64,000 nt of DNA from Streptomyces sp. GESEQ-4 (GTDB lineage Bacteria; Actinomycetota; Actinomycetes; Streptomycetales; Streptomycetaceae). How positions within the stretch are numbered: position 1 is the stretch's first letter; each line of letters opens with the position of its first letter. This document shows, piece by piece, positions 49,204 through 58,200 of this stretch. The notes under the pieces are model-generated. The model did no database searches, was not told the DNA's origin, and saw only the letters and a list, made by a program, of their open reading frames with translations. The position numbers and the translations under genes were made by a program. The stretch lies in assembly GCF_017948455.1 (NCBI RefSeq), contig NZ_JAFFSU010000007.1, forward strand, positions 295,586 through 359,585, given 5' to 3'.

Positions 49204-49851
49204 ATGAAGATCCGTGCACAAGCCCTCCTGTTCGACAACGACGGCACCCTCGTCTCCTCCCTCGCCTCCGTGGACCGCTGCTGGGCGCGCTGGGCCGGGG
49301 AGTACGGCATCACGGAGGAGTTCGGCAGGGTCGAGCTGCACGGACGGCCGGCCGTCGAGATAGTCGCGGAGCTGCTGCCCGCGCAGGTGGTGCCGGAGGC
49401 CCTCGCGCGGATCGAGGCGCTGGAGGTGGAGGACGTACCGAACGGGGGCGTGCACCTGCTGCCCGGCACGAAGGACTTCCTCGACTCGCTGCCCGCCGAC
49501 CGCTGGGCCGTGGTCACGTCCGCCACCCGCAGGCTCGCCGAGGCTCGGCTCGACGCCGTCGGCATCCTCCCCAAGACCATGGTCACCGCCGACGACATCA
49601 CCCGCGGCAAGCCCGACCCCGAGCCCTACCTGCTGGCCGCCCGCGAACTGGGCGTCGACCCGGCCCACTGCGTCGTCTTCGAGGACGCCCCGGCCGGGCT
49701 CCAGTCGGGTCGCGCCGCCGGGATGACCACCGTGGCGTTGGCCACAACCCACCAGGCCCATGAGCTGGACGCCGATCTGGTGGTCACCGACCTGTCGGCC
49801 CTGTCCGCGCTGGTCACCGATGGGGGAGTGGAGATCTCCGTCCGCCGCTGA
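49204..49851 (+). CDS. HAD-superfamily phosphatase (beta-phosphoglucomutase/GPP-like)
   Basis: A 215-residue HAD hydrolase, subfamily IA. Motif I is ALLFDNDGTLVSS, with the nucleophile Asp and the acid Asp two residues on; the cap is helical (residues about 20-85). Motif II is AVVTSATRRLAEARLDAVGI, motif III KPDPEPYLLAARELG, motif IV VVFEDAPAGLQSGRAAGM. This layout suits sugar- or glycerol-phosphate phosphatases; the substrate is unknown. TAGGGT (49189-49194) is a possible -10 close to ATG 49204. A strong terminator follows. Confidence 0.9.
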   Translation: MKIRAQALLFDNDGTLVSSLASVDRCWARWAGEYGITEEFGRVELHGRPAVEIVAELLPAQVVPEALARIEALEVEDVPNGGVHLLPGTKDFLDSLPADRWAVVTSATRRLAEARLDAVGILPKTMVTADDITRGKPDPEPYLLAARELGVDPAHCVVFEDAPAGLQSGRAAGMTTVALATTHQAHELDADLVVTDLSALSALVTDGGVEISVRR

Positions 49852-49859
49852 CACTTGTC

Positions 49860-49888
49860 CACCGCTGTCCAGCATGCGGACAGCGGTG
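49860..49888 (+). terminator. Terminator hairpin after the HAD phosphatase
   Basis: CACCGCTGTCC (49860-49870), 7-nt loop, GGACAGCGGTG (49878-49888): a perfect 11-bp stem 9 bp past the stop. Confidence 0.8.
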
Positions 49889-49923
49889 CTCGGTAAGGAC
49901 CGTAGGTCTGGTTTACTGATCGC

Positions 49924-50010
49924 ATGACCACGACGAGCTGCCGCACCCTTGCGACCGAGGCGACCATGACGCCCGGTGCTCGTTGTATGTGTCGAATGTG
50001 CGCCTTCTAG
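49924..50010 (+). CDS. Leader peptide (28 aa) rich in Cys and Met codons, upstream of metNIQ
   Basis: A short open frame from ATG 49924 to TAG 50008-50010. Its last eight residues are CMCRMCAF, and the whole peptide has four Cys and four Met in 28 residues, an extreme content for this GC-rich genome. TTTACT (49912-49917) lies 6 nt before ATG 49924, suiting leaderless start; an in-frame ATG at 49966 with GAGG at 49957-49960 would make a 14-residue version. Its place, 145 bp before an importer for methionine, and the hairpins that follow suit ribosome-mediated attenuation that reads charged tRNA-Cys or tRNA-Met. Not proven. Confidence 0.6.
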   Translation: MTTTSCRTLATEATMTPGARCMCRMCAF

Positions 50011-50035
50011 AGGGCCCCCGCACGACCCCTTGAGC

Positions 50036-50088
50036 CTCGCGCCCCGAAGCGAGCCGCCGTGGCATGTCCGTACGCCGTTCGCCGTACG
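50036..50088 (+). promoter_or_regulatory. Hairpins in the metNIQ leader
   Basis: CTCGC-N8-GCGAG (50036-50053) and CGTACG-N8-CGTACG (50069-50088) follow the leader peptide stop. They may act as attenuator structures or block the metN ribosome site; their switching with the peptide is inference. Confidence 0.4.
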
Positions 50089-50154
50089 TGACCCCCTTGC
50101 CCGCGCACATCTTCTCTCCCGTACCAGGGCACACCCACGCCCGCGTACTCGACA

Positions 50155-51204
50155 GTGACGGAAACCCCAGTGATCACCACATCCGGCCTGACAAAGGTCT
50201 ACCGCGGCCGCGGACGTGAGGTGACCGCCCTCGACGGCGTCGACCTGCACGTCCGCGAAGGCGAGGTGTACGGCGTCATCGGCCAGTCCGGCGCCGGCAA
50301 GTCCTCGCTGATCCGCTGCGTCAACCTCCTGGAGCGCCCCACCGCCGGCACGGTCACCGTCGCCGGCCAGGACCTCACCGCGCTCGCCGGGCGCGGACCG
50401 CGTGCCGGCAAGGAGCTGCGGCAGGCGCGCAGCCGTATCGGCATGGTCTTCCAGCACTTCAACCTGCTGTCCTCCCGGACGGTCCAGGACAACGTCGAGC
50501 TGCCGCTCGAAATCCTCGGCACGTCCGGCAAGGAGCGCTCCCGCAAGGCACTTGAGCTGCTGGACCTGGTGGGTCTGGCGGACAAGGCGAAGGCCTACCC
50601 AGCCCAACTCTCCGGCGGGCAGAAGCAGCGCGTCGGTATCGCCCGCGCCCTGGCCGGCGATCCCAAGGTGCTGCTCTCCGACGAGGCCACCAGCGCCCTC
50701 GACCCGGAGACCACCCGCTCGATCCTCCAGCTGCTGCGCGACCTGAACCGCCAGCTGGGGCTGACCGTCCTGCTCATCACCCACGAGATGGACGTCGTGA
50801 AGTCGATCTGCGACTCGGCCGCGCTCATGGAGAAGGGCCGCATCGTCGAGTCCGGCACGGTGAGCGAGCTGCTCGCGACCCCCGGCTCCCAACTGGCCGC
50901 CGCCCTCTTCCCGGTGGGCGGCGAGGCCTCCGCCGACGACCGCACCGTCGTCGACGTCACCTTCCAGGGCGAGGCCGCCACCCAGCCGGTCATCTCCCAG
51001 CTCTCACGCACCTACAACATCGACATCTCGATCCTCGGCGCCGCCATCGACACCGTCGGCGGCCTCCAGGTCGGCCGCATGCGCATCGAACTGCCCGGCC
51101 GCTACGAGGACAACGTCGTGCCGATCGGCTTCCTGCGCGAACAGGGCCTGCAGATCGACGTGTTGGGCCAGGAGCCCGTACTGCTCACGGAAGGTGCGAA
51201 GTAA
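50155..51204 (+). CDS. metN: Methionine ABC importer ATP-binding protein
   Basis: A 349-residue ATPase of the D/L-methionine importer MetNIQ. Walker A VIGQSGAGKSSLIRCVNLLE, Q-loop FQHFNLLSSRTVQDNV, signature LSGGQKQRVGIARAL, Walker B VLLSDEATSALDPETT and H-loop LLITHEMDVV are intact. Residues about 265-345 are a NIL regulatory domain (VIDVTFQGEAATQPVI-like; ISQLSRTYNIDISILGAAID), which binds methionine and shuts the transporter. GTG 50155 lacks a clear ribosome site; GTG 50170 is another choice. The stop overlaps the metI ATG by one base. Confidence 0.93.
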   Translation: MTETPVITTSGLTKVYRGRGREVTALDGVDLHVREGEVYGVIGQSGAGKSSLIRCVNLLERPTAGTVTVAGQDLTALAGRGPRAGKELRQARSRIGMVFQHFNLLSSRTVQDNVELPLEILGTSGKERSRKALELLDLVGLADKAKAYPAQLSGGQKQRVGIARALAGDPKVLLSDEATSALDPETTRSILQLLRDLNRQLGLTVLLITHEMDVVKSICDSAALMEKGRIVESGTVSELLATPGSQLAAALFPVGGEASADDRTVVDVTFQGEAATQPVISQLSRTYNIDISILGAAIDTVGGLQVGRMRIELPGRYEDNVVPIGFLREQGLQIDVLGQEPVLLTEGAK

Positions 51205-51938
51205 TGACCTGGGCTGATTTTTCGGCGAAGCAGCCCCTGCTGGAGCAGGCCTGTTGGGACACCCTCTACATGGTCGGCTGGTCCACGCTCATAGCGATCG
51301 TCGGCGGCCTTCCGCTCGGCGTCCTGCTGGTCCTCACCGACCGGGGCGGACTGCTCCAGAACGTCGTCGCCAACAAGGTGATCGGGCAGATCGTGAACGT
51401 CGCCCGCTCGATGCCGTTCATCATCCTGATGGTCGCGCTGATGGGCTTCACACGCTCGATCACCGGCACGACCATCGGCCGCGAGGCCGCCATCGTGCCG
51501 CTCGCCATCGGCGCGATCCCGTTCTTCGCGCGCCTCGTCGAGACGGCTGTCCGCGAAGTGGACGGCGGGCTCGTCGAGGCCGTGCAGTCGATGGGCGGCA
51601 ACACCTGGACGATCGTCCGCAAGGTCCTCGTACCCGAGTCGCTGCCCTCGCTGATCGCCTCCACCACGACCACGATCGTCGCCCTCATCGGCTACTCCGC
51701 GATGGCCGGCACGGTCGGCGCGGGCGGCCTCGGCGACATCGCCATCCGCTACGGCTACCAGCGCTTCGAGACCGAGCTGATGTGGCTCACCGTCGCGATC
51801 CTCGCCGTGGTCATCTCCCTCATCCAGTTCGCCGGCGACTACGCGGCCCGCTCCCTGCACCGCCGCGGGGGCACCTCGGGCCCCGCGCCCAAGCTTCGGT
51901 TGCTGAAGGCGTCCACAGCCACCAGCAAGACCGTCTGA
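51204..51938 (+). CDS. metI: Methionine ABC importer permease
   Basis: A 244-residue membrane subunit with five helices. The sequence LLEQACWDTLYMVGWSTLIA, NVARSMPFIILMVALMGFT, IPFFARLVETAVREVDGGLV, EAVQSMGGNTWTIVRKVLVP (EAA coupling loop) and ALIGYSAMAGTVGAGGLGDI match MetI. It pairs with MetN (upstream, one-base overlap) and receives methionine from the lipoprotein MetQ. A Ser/Thr- and Lys-containing tail follows the last helix. Confidence 0.93.
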   Translation: MTWADFSAKQPLLEQACWDTLYMVGWSTLIAIVGGLPLGVLLVLTDRGGLLQNVVANKVIGQIVNVARSMPFIILMVALMGFTRSITGTTIGREAAIVPLAIGAIPFFARLVETAVREVDGGLVEAVQSMGGNTWTIVRKVLVPESLPSLIASTTTTIVALIGYSAMAGTVGAGGLGDIAIRYGYQRFETELMWLTVAILAVVISLIQFAGDYAARSLHRRGGTSGPAPKLRLLKASTATSKTV

Positions 51939-51994
51939 GTTCTCCCCGTCCACCCATCACGGGGTTGCACCACCCATCAGGAAAGGCACTTTTC

Positions 51995-52825
51995 GTGCGT
52001 AACACCGCCAAGATCACCACCGCCGTCCTCGCCGCCGGAGCCCTCACCCTCGGGCTCACCGCTTGCGGCTCGGACAACGACAACGCCGGCGCCGACGCGC
52101 CGCTGACGGTCGCCGCCACGCCCACCCCGCAAGGCGAGATCCTCACCTACGTCAAGGACAACCTGGCGACGAAGGCCGGTCTCGAGCTGGAAGTCAGGGA
52201 GTTCACCGACTACGTGACTCCGGACACGGCCGTCCAGCAGGGCGAGGTCGACGCCAACTACTTCCAGCACCAGCCGTACCTGGACGACTTCAACAAGGAG
52301 AACGGGACCGACATCGTGGCCGTGCCCGACGCCACGGTGCACCTGGAGCCGCTCGGCGTGTACTCCCACGGCGTCAAGAAGCTCACGGACCTGAAGAAGG
52401 GCGCCACGATCGCCCTGCCGAACGACACCACCAACGAGGCCCGCGCGCTGAAGCTGCTGGAGACCAACGGCGTCATCAAGCTGAAGTCGGGCGTCGGCTA
52501 CGAGGCGACCCCCAAGGACATCGCCTCCAACCCCAAGAACCTCCAGTTCAAGGAGCTCGAGGCGGCCCAACTGCCGCGCTCCCTCGGCGATGTCGACGCC
52601 GCCGTGATCAACGGCAACTACGCCCTGGAGGCCGACCTCAGCCCGGCCGAGGACGCCCTCGTCGCCGAGTCGCCCAAGGACAACCCGTACGGCAACTTCC
52701 TCGCCGTGAAGAAGGGCGACGAGGACGACCCGCGCGTGCGGAAGCTGGCCGAACTGCTCACCTCGCCCGAGGTGAAGAAGTTCATCCAGGACAAGTACGA
52801 CGGCGCGGTCGTCGCCGCCTTCTGA
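51995..52825 (+). CDS. metQ: Methionine-binding lipoprotein
   Basis: A 276-residue substrate-binding protein (NlpA family). The signal peptide ends with the lipobox LGLTACGS, so Cys is lipidated at the outer membrane face. Conserved blocks: LTVAATPTPQGEILTYVKD, REFTDYVTPDTAVQQGEVDA, NYFQHQPYLDDFNKENGT, IALPNDTTNEARALKLLET and DVDAAVINGNYALEADLSP. GTG 51995 has AGGAAAGG upstream. A strong hairpin ends the operon. Confidence 0.92.
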   Translation: MRNTAKITTAVLAAGALTLGLTACGSDNDNAGADAPLTVAATPTPQGEILTYVKDNLATKAGLELEVREFTDYVTPDTAVQQGEVDANYFQHQPYLDDFNKENGTDIVAVPDATVHLEPLGVYSHGVKKLTDLKKGATIALPNDTTNEARALKLLETNGVIKLKSGVGYEATPKDIASNPKNLQFKELEAAQLPRSLGDVDAAVINGNYALEADLSPAEDALVAESPKDNPYGNFLAVKKGDEDDPRVRKLAELLTSPEVKKFIQDKYDGAVVAAF

Positions 52826-52851
52826 CGGCGCGTATACGGCGTTTCGCCACG

Positions 52852-52888
52852 CACGGGGTCCGCACGCTCACTTGGTGTGGACCCCGTG
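52852..52888 (+). terminator. Terminator hairpin after metQ
   Basis: CACGGGGTCC (52852-52861) pairs with GGACCCCGTG (52879-52888); the stem extends inward by four more pairs including one G-T. It starts 26 bp past the metQ stop. Confidence 0.75.
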
Positions 52889-52968
52889 GTGCGGTTCAGT
52901 GCTTTCATGCTGCATGCTGGGCAGTTCAGCAGGCCCCGCAGGTTTTCCCGAAGGTTACGGAGTGGCGC

Positions 52969-53592
52969 ATGACGAGCACCTTCCCCGACATCTCCATCAG
53001 CACGGAGCGGTTGGTGCTGCGCCCCTTCGAGGCGCCGGACATCGACTCCCTGGCCGAGATGATGAACGACGAGATGGTCACCGCCTGGACCTCGGCCCCG
53101 CACCCCTACACCCGGGCCCACGCACGTGCCTGGGTCACCGAACAGGCCCCCGCCGAGCGCACCGACGGCCGCGGGATCGTCTTCGCGGTCACCGAGTTCC
53201 TCACCCAGCGTCTCGTCGGCATCGTGCACCTGCAGAACACCGACTGGCGGGTGCGGGCCAGCGAGATCGCGTACGTCATCGCCCCCTGGGCCCGCGGTGA
53301 GGGCTATGCCTCCGAGGCGGCCCTCGCCACCGCCCAGTGGCTGTTCCACGACCAGAAGTTCGAGCGGCTGGAGCTGCGCACCGCCGCCGACAACACCGCC
53401 TCCCAGCAGGTCGCCCAGAAGATCGGGTGCATCAGTGAAGGCGTCCTGCGCAACGCCTGGATAGCCCGCAGCAGAACCGAGAGCGGCGACTGGGCCGACG
53501 TACGCACCGATGTGATCGTGTGGAGCCTCCTGCCGGAGGACCTCGCGGGCGTCGGCGACGGCGGGTTCACCGAGCTCGCCGACTGGAACTGA
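52969..53592 (+). CDS. GNAT N-acetyltransferase of the RimJ/RimL type
   Basis: A 207-residue GNAT protein. ISTERLVLRPFEAPDIDSLA is the RimJ/RimL-type start; IAYVIAPWARGEGYASEAAL is motif A with the AcCoA loop, and RLELRTAADNTASQQVAQKI plus GCISEGVLRNAW is motif B. Relatives acetylate protein N-termini or small amines. ATG 52969 has ACGGAGTGGCGC upstream. It stands alone between metNIQ and the cobalamin genes. Confidence 0.88.
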   Translation: MTSTFPDISISTERLVLRPFEAPDIDSLAEMMNDEMVTAWTSAPHPYTRAHARAWVTEQAPAERTDGRGIVFAVTEFLTQRLVGIVHLQNTDWRVRASEIAYVIAPWARGEGYASEAALATAQWLFHDQKFERLELRTAADNTASQQVAQKIGCISEGVLRNAWIARSRTESGDWADVRTDVIVWSLLPEDLAGVGDGGFTELADWN

Positions 53593-53703
53593 GCCCGCGG
53601 CCGGCCACCACCCTCGCGGGTCTCCCGACGCCACCAGGTACTCTCACGGAGCCCGGTACGGGCCCCCTGACGACCTGTGCAAACCCTCTGGAGACTGACG
53701 ACG

Positions 53704-54912
53704 ATGGCCGACCGGGTCACGGTGATCGGCTGGGACGGTTCGCCCCTGACCGCCGCGGCACGCGCGGCCCTGGGCGCCGCCACGCTGGTGGCCGGCACCG
53801 CCCACCACCTCGCGATCCCCGAGGTGCCGCACACCGCCGAGCGGATCCGCCTCGGCAGCGTCGCCCTCGCCGCCCGCCGCATCGCTCGACACCGCGGCAC
53901 CGCGGTGGTGCTCGCCGACGGTGACCCCGGCTTCTTCGGTGTCGTACGGACCCTGCGCGCACCCGAGTTCGGCCTGGAGGTCGAGGTCGTCCCCGCCGTC
54001 TCCTCCGTGGCCGCCGCCTTCGCCCGCGCCGGGATGCCCTGGGACGACGCCCACGTGGTCGTCGCCCACCGGCGCACCCTGCGACGCGCGGTGAATGTGT
54101 GCCGCGCCCACACCAAGGTCGCCGTCCTCACCTCACCCGGCGCCGGACCCGCCGAACTCGGCCTGCTCCTCGAAGGCGTCCACCGCACCTTCGTCATCTG
54201 CGAGGAACTGGGCACCGACCGCGAGCAGGTCACGATCCTCACCTCCGACAAGGCCGCCGACCACACCTGGCGAGACCCCAATGTGGTCATCGTCATCGGA
54301 GGAACCGCCGGCGGAGCCGAGGGCGGCTGGATCGCCGGCCGTGAACCGGCCGCCGGGCCGCGCGGCTGGACCCTGCCCGCCGCGGCGTACGGCGGACTCA
54401 TGGGCGAGGGCGAACTGGAACCGCTCCGCGCGGCCCAACTCGCCCGCCTCGGCCCGCGCGTCGGCGACCTCGTGTGGGACATCGGCTGCGGCAGCGGCGC
54501 CTTCGCCGTCGACTCCGCCCGGGCAGGCGCGGCCGTCATCGCCGTGGACAGCGCGATCGAGGCCTGCGCCCGCACCGAGTCCGCCGCCCGCCACCACGGC
54601 GTCCAGCTCCAGGTCGTGCACGGCGGCGCCCCGCACGTCCTGGAGAACCTGCCCGAGCCGGATGTCGTCCGGGTCGGCGGCGGGGGAGCGGCCGTGGTCT
54701 CCGCGGTCGCCGACCGCCGCCCGCAGCGCATCGTCACCCACGCCGCCACCCGCGACGCCGCCGAACTCGTCGGCCGCGACCTGACCGAACACGGCTACCG
54801 GGTCGAGTGCGCCCTGCTGCAGTCCGTCGAACTCGACACGCGGGCCTGGACGGAGCGGGAACGGAGTGTCGCGTTCCTGCTCAGCGGCGTCCTGCCGGAG
54901 CGCGCGGGCTGA
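53704..54912 (+). CDS. cobL: Precorrin-6Y C5,15-methyltransferase (decarboxylating), CbiE-CbiT fusion
   Basis: Cobalamin ring enzyme: two SAM methylations at C5 and C15 with loss of CO2. The 402-residue protein has a CbiE part at about 1-200 (TVIGWDGSPLTAAARAALGA, VVLADGDPGFFGVVRTL, VVPAVSSVAAAFARAGMPWD, VAVLTSPGAGPAELGLLLEG) and a CbiT part at about 235-402 (LGPRVGDLVWDIGCGSGAFA, SAM motif I). The ATG 53704 is 7 bp after CTGGAGACTGACG. It is 111 bp past the acetyltransferase and 367 bp before the BluB-CobT gene, on the same strand. Confidence 0.92.
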   Translation: MADRVTVIGWDGSPLTAAARAALGAATLVAGTAHHLAIPEVPHTAERIRLGSVALAARRIARHRGTAVVLADGDPGFFGVVRTLRAPEFGLEVEVVPAVSSVAAAFARAGMPWDDAHVVVAHRRTLRRAVNVCRAHTKVAVLTSPGAGPAELGLLLEGVHRTFVICEELGTDREQVTILTSDKAADHTWRDPNVVIVIGGTAGGAEGGWIAGREPAAGPRGWTLPAAAYGGLMGEGELEPLRAAQLARLGPRVGDLVWDIGCGSGAFAVDSARAGAAVIAVDSAIEACARTESAARHHGVQLQVVHGGAPHVLENLPEPDVVRVGGGGAAVVSAVADRRPQRIVTHAATRDAAELVGRDLTEHGYRVECALLQSVELDTRAWTERERSVAFLLSGVLPERAG

Positions 54913-55279
54913 TCCCGATCTCGTCCCCGTGATCCTGTTGTCGTACCGCGCGCGGTAGGCTGGCCGATCGTTGTACCGCACGCGGTCGCCCGGCGCTTCG
55001 TCGGTCAATGTCCGGAAAGGGCACCCGTTTTGGGGTGGCTGTGGTACGGCAGAACCGGAGGACGCGCAACGTGGCGCAGTCCACAGCGGTCTCGTCGCGA
55101 TCATGCTGTCGTGACGGGGGAACGGCCGCGACAATGCCAGTTAATGGCTTTGTCGTCATTTGTCGACGGGTCGTTCGTGCCGCTGGGCACGCACGCTCGT
55201 TCTTCACTGCGGGGGCGGTCGGTGCGCCGTCCCCGGTGAGCAGGTCGTAGAAGCACTAACCGATGGGCGAGGGGTACGC
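54913..55279. other. 367-bp gap between cobL and the bluB-cobT gene
   Basis: No gene is supported. It holds two palindromes 30 bp apart (54944-54957 and 54974-54987). The conserved B12 box of cobalamin riboswitches (GCCACTG-type) was searched for by eye and not found. The stretch 55016-55250 is comparatively AT-rich (GTTAATGGCTTTGTCGTCAT) and contains short open frames without ribosome sites. Confidence 0.5.
54944..54987. promoter_or_regulatory. Tandem palindromes, possible operators of the cobalamin gene
   Basis: TACCGCGCGCGGTA (54944-54957), a perfect 14-bp palindrome, and TACCGCACGCGGTC (54974-54987) with one mismatch. Their starts are 30 bp apart, about three helical turns, so dimers would bind on one face. 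The regulator is unknown. Confidence 0.55.
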
Positions 55280-58200
55280 ATGACCGACACCGGCCAGGTC
55301 CCGGGCGAGGGGCTGCCGGAGAGCGCAGGCATGGTGGAGCAGCCGGGCGCCCCCGCGCACGGTGCGTACACCTACCTCTCCGAGACCACCGCCGAGGACG
55401 AAGACCTGTTGCTGCTGCCGGGCGCCCAGGGCGCGTGGGGCAACGAGGTACCTCCGCCCGCCCCCGAGCCGGTCGTCGAGGCCGTCCATGAGCCGGGCCC
55501 GCACGAGACCGCCGGCCGCGACAGCGGCAACGTGGACCTCAGCGGCGTCCGCCTGCCCACGCAGACGCCGCCGTCCACCCCGGCGACGACTCACCGCCGC
55601 CCGCTGCACCTCGGCCCGCCGACCCCCGACCAGTCCACCAGCCCGGTCCGCTCCCTCGCCGACCGCGGCCCCGCCGGCACCCCCGCCGGCCGGCCGGGCC
55701 CGTACCCGACCGGCCCTGAGTACCTCGACGTCCCGCAACCGCGCGACTCCGCCCCGCAGGGCGCGTCTCCCTGGGGCGCCCCCGCACCGGGCACGGTCCA
55801 GGCCCAGGTGCACACCGAGGCACCCCCTGCGGAAACGGTTGTCCCGACCGACCCCGCCGCCGAGCCGGTGGGCATGGCTCAGGTCGCTGTGGCGGCTCCG
55901 CGGACGGCGGAGGCGGAGCAGGGCGCGTACGGCGTGGAGGGCGCGGAAGCCGCTGAGAGCGGCGAGGAGTCGTACGGCGGAGAGGCTGTGCCGGGTTCTG
56001 GCTGGGGGTACGGGGCGGACGGTGCTCCGGTTCCGACCGCTCCGGCGGTCCCGGCGGACGGGGTTGGGCCGGAGACCGGGCAGGTGCCCGCTGAGGCTGC
56101 CGGCTCAATCGGCGAGGTGCCCGGGGCTCCGGCTCCCGAGGCCGACGCTGCCGGACCGCAGGCCGGGGCGGCGCAGGATGGTGCGCCCGCGGCGGACGAC
56201 GGTCAGGCCGCCGGAGCCGAGTCCGGCGCCGATACGGGGCCGGTGACCGAAGGGCTTCCGCTTTCGGATGCCGGGCAGGCGCTGCCTGAAGGTCCTGCGG
56301 TGCTGGATGCGGGGCAGGTGTCTGAGAGCGCTGCCGTGCTCGATGCGGGGCAGGCGCCTGCGAACGCTGCCGTCCCGGATGCGGGGCAAGTGCCTGAGAA
56401 CGCTGCGGCCCCGGATGCCGGGCAGGTGACCGAAGGCCTTCCGGATCCGGATGCCGGGCAACTGCCGGAAGGCCCCGCGGTCCCGGATGCCGGGCAGGCG
56501 CTGCCTGAAGGTCCTGCGGTGCTGGATGCGGGGCAGTTGCCTGCGAACGCTGCGGTCCCCGATGCCGGGCAGTTGCCTGAGACCGCCGCGGTCCCCGATG
56601 CCGGGCAGTTGCCCGATGGCTCTGTCACCCCGGACGCCGGACAGGTGGCCGAGGCTCCGTCCGCTCCCGAAGCGGAATCGCTGCCCGACATGGGCGTTGC
56701 CTCGGATGCCGCTCACGCTCCGACGACGATGACCGCCCCGGACGTCGGCCTCCCCGAGGCCGGGCACCTCGCAGAAGTCAGCGCCCACCAGGACGCCGGT
56801 CAGAGCCCCGTCGCCGCAGGCTCGCTGGACGCCCCCGAGGTCGTACCCACCGCGGAAACACCCGCACCGGAGCCCGCGCACGCTCCCGCCCCGGCCGCCC
56901 CGGAGCCCGTACACGCCTCTGATCCGGCCGCACTGGATCCCGCACAGTCCTCCGATCCGGCCGCCCCCACGACCACTCAGGCCCCCGACCCGGCCGCCCC
57001 GCAGCCCGTACAGGCCTTCGATCCGGCCGCCCCCACAACCCCGCCCGCCCCCACCCCGGCCGCACCCGCCTCCGCATCCGCGTCGGACCCTGACCCCGCC
57101 CTGCCCGCTCCCGCGCCGCACACCCCCGAATCCGCCCTGCCCTTCCCGGCGGCCCCGCAGGCAGCAGCGCAGCCCCTCCCGCCCCCCGGCGTCGAGATCC
57201 CGGCGCAGGACCCGCACGAGCAGCCGGTCGTCGACGCACATCACACGCAGGGCCCGCAGCACGCGGCCCCGCACACGCCCCTCGTCGGCGAGCAGCCGGA
57301 GGCCCACGGCATGGCCGTAGACCCGCCGATGGACGGTGCGGAGGCGCCTCAGCCGCTTGCCGCCGAGGACGTGACGCCGGCTGAACTCGTCGACGAACAG
57401 GCGCAGTTCGAGGAGGCCGTCGCCCCCGACCAGGACGGCGATGTCACGGGCACCTTCCCGGCCGCCGGTGTGCCGGAGGAGTCGATGGGCCAGTTCGTCC
57501 CGGTGGAGGGGTCCGTGCCGACGACCCCGCACCTCGCGCCGACGCCCCCGGAGGCCCTCCAGTTCCCGGCGGACGACCACCACCAGGAACCCCCGGTCGT
57601 CGTCCCCGTAGCGGCGGAGCCCGACCCCGAACTCGTACAGCATGCGGAGGACCTGGACACCCGGGCCGCCGACCTGGAAGAAAGCACGGCCGTAGTGGCA
57701 GAGACACCAGAGTCCACCGGCCCGGCCGCGCCCGCCTACGAAGACGCCGAACGCGAGGCCGTACTCAAGGTCATGCGGGAACGCCGCGACATCCGCAACG
57801 GCTTCCGCAGCGACCCCATCCCGCACGAGGTGCTGCTCCGTGTCCTGGAGGCGGCGCACACCGCCCCGTCGGTGGGCCACTCACAGCCCTGGGACTTCGT
57901 GGTCATCCGCTCCGCCGACACCCGGCGCACGATGCACGAACTGGCCATGCGCCAGCGCGACGCCTACGCCAAGTCGCTGCCCAAGGGCCGGGCGAAGCAG
58001 TTCAAGGAACTGAAGATCGAGGCCATCCTCGACACCCCGGTGAACATCGTCGTCACCGCCGACCCGACCCGCGGCGGCCGGCACACGCTAGGCCGCCACA
58101 CGCAGCCGCAGATGGCGCCGTACTCCTCCGCGCTCGCGGTCGAGAACCTCTGGCTCGCCGCCCGCGCCGAAGGCCTCGGCGTCGGCTGGGTCAGCTTCTT

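Noticed and set aside
54913..55279. Cobalamin riboswitch before the bluB-cobT gene
   Set aside because: No B12 box or recognisable core could be found; two palindromes are present instead.
56105..57880. 591-codon open frame opposite the BluB-CobT head
   Set aside because: Antisense of the DAGQ repeat; its own apparent repeats only mirror the coding strand.
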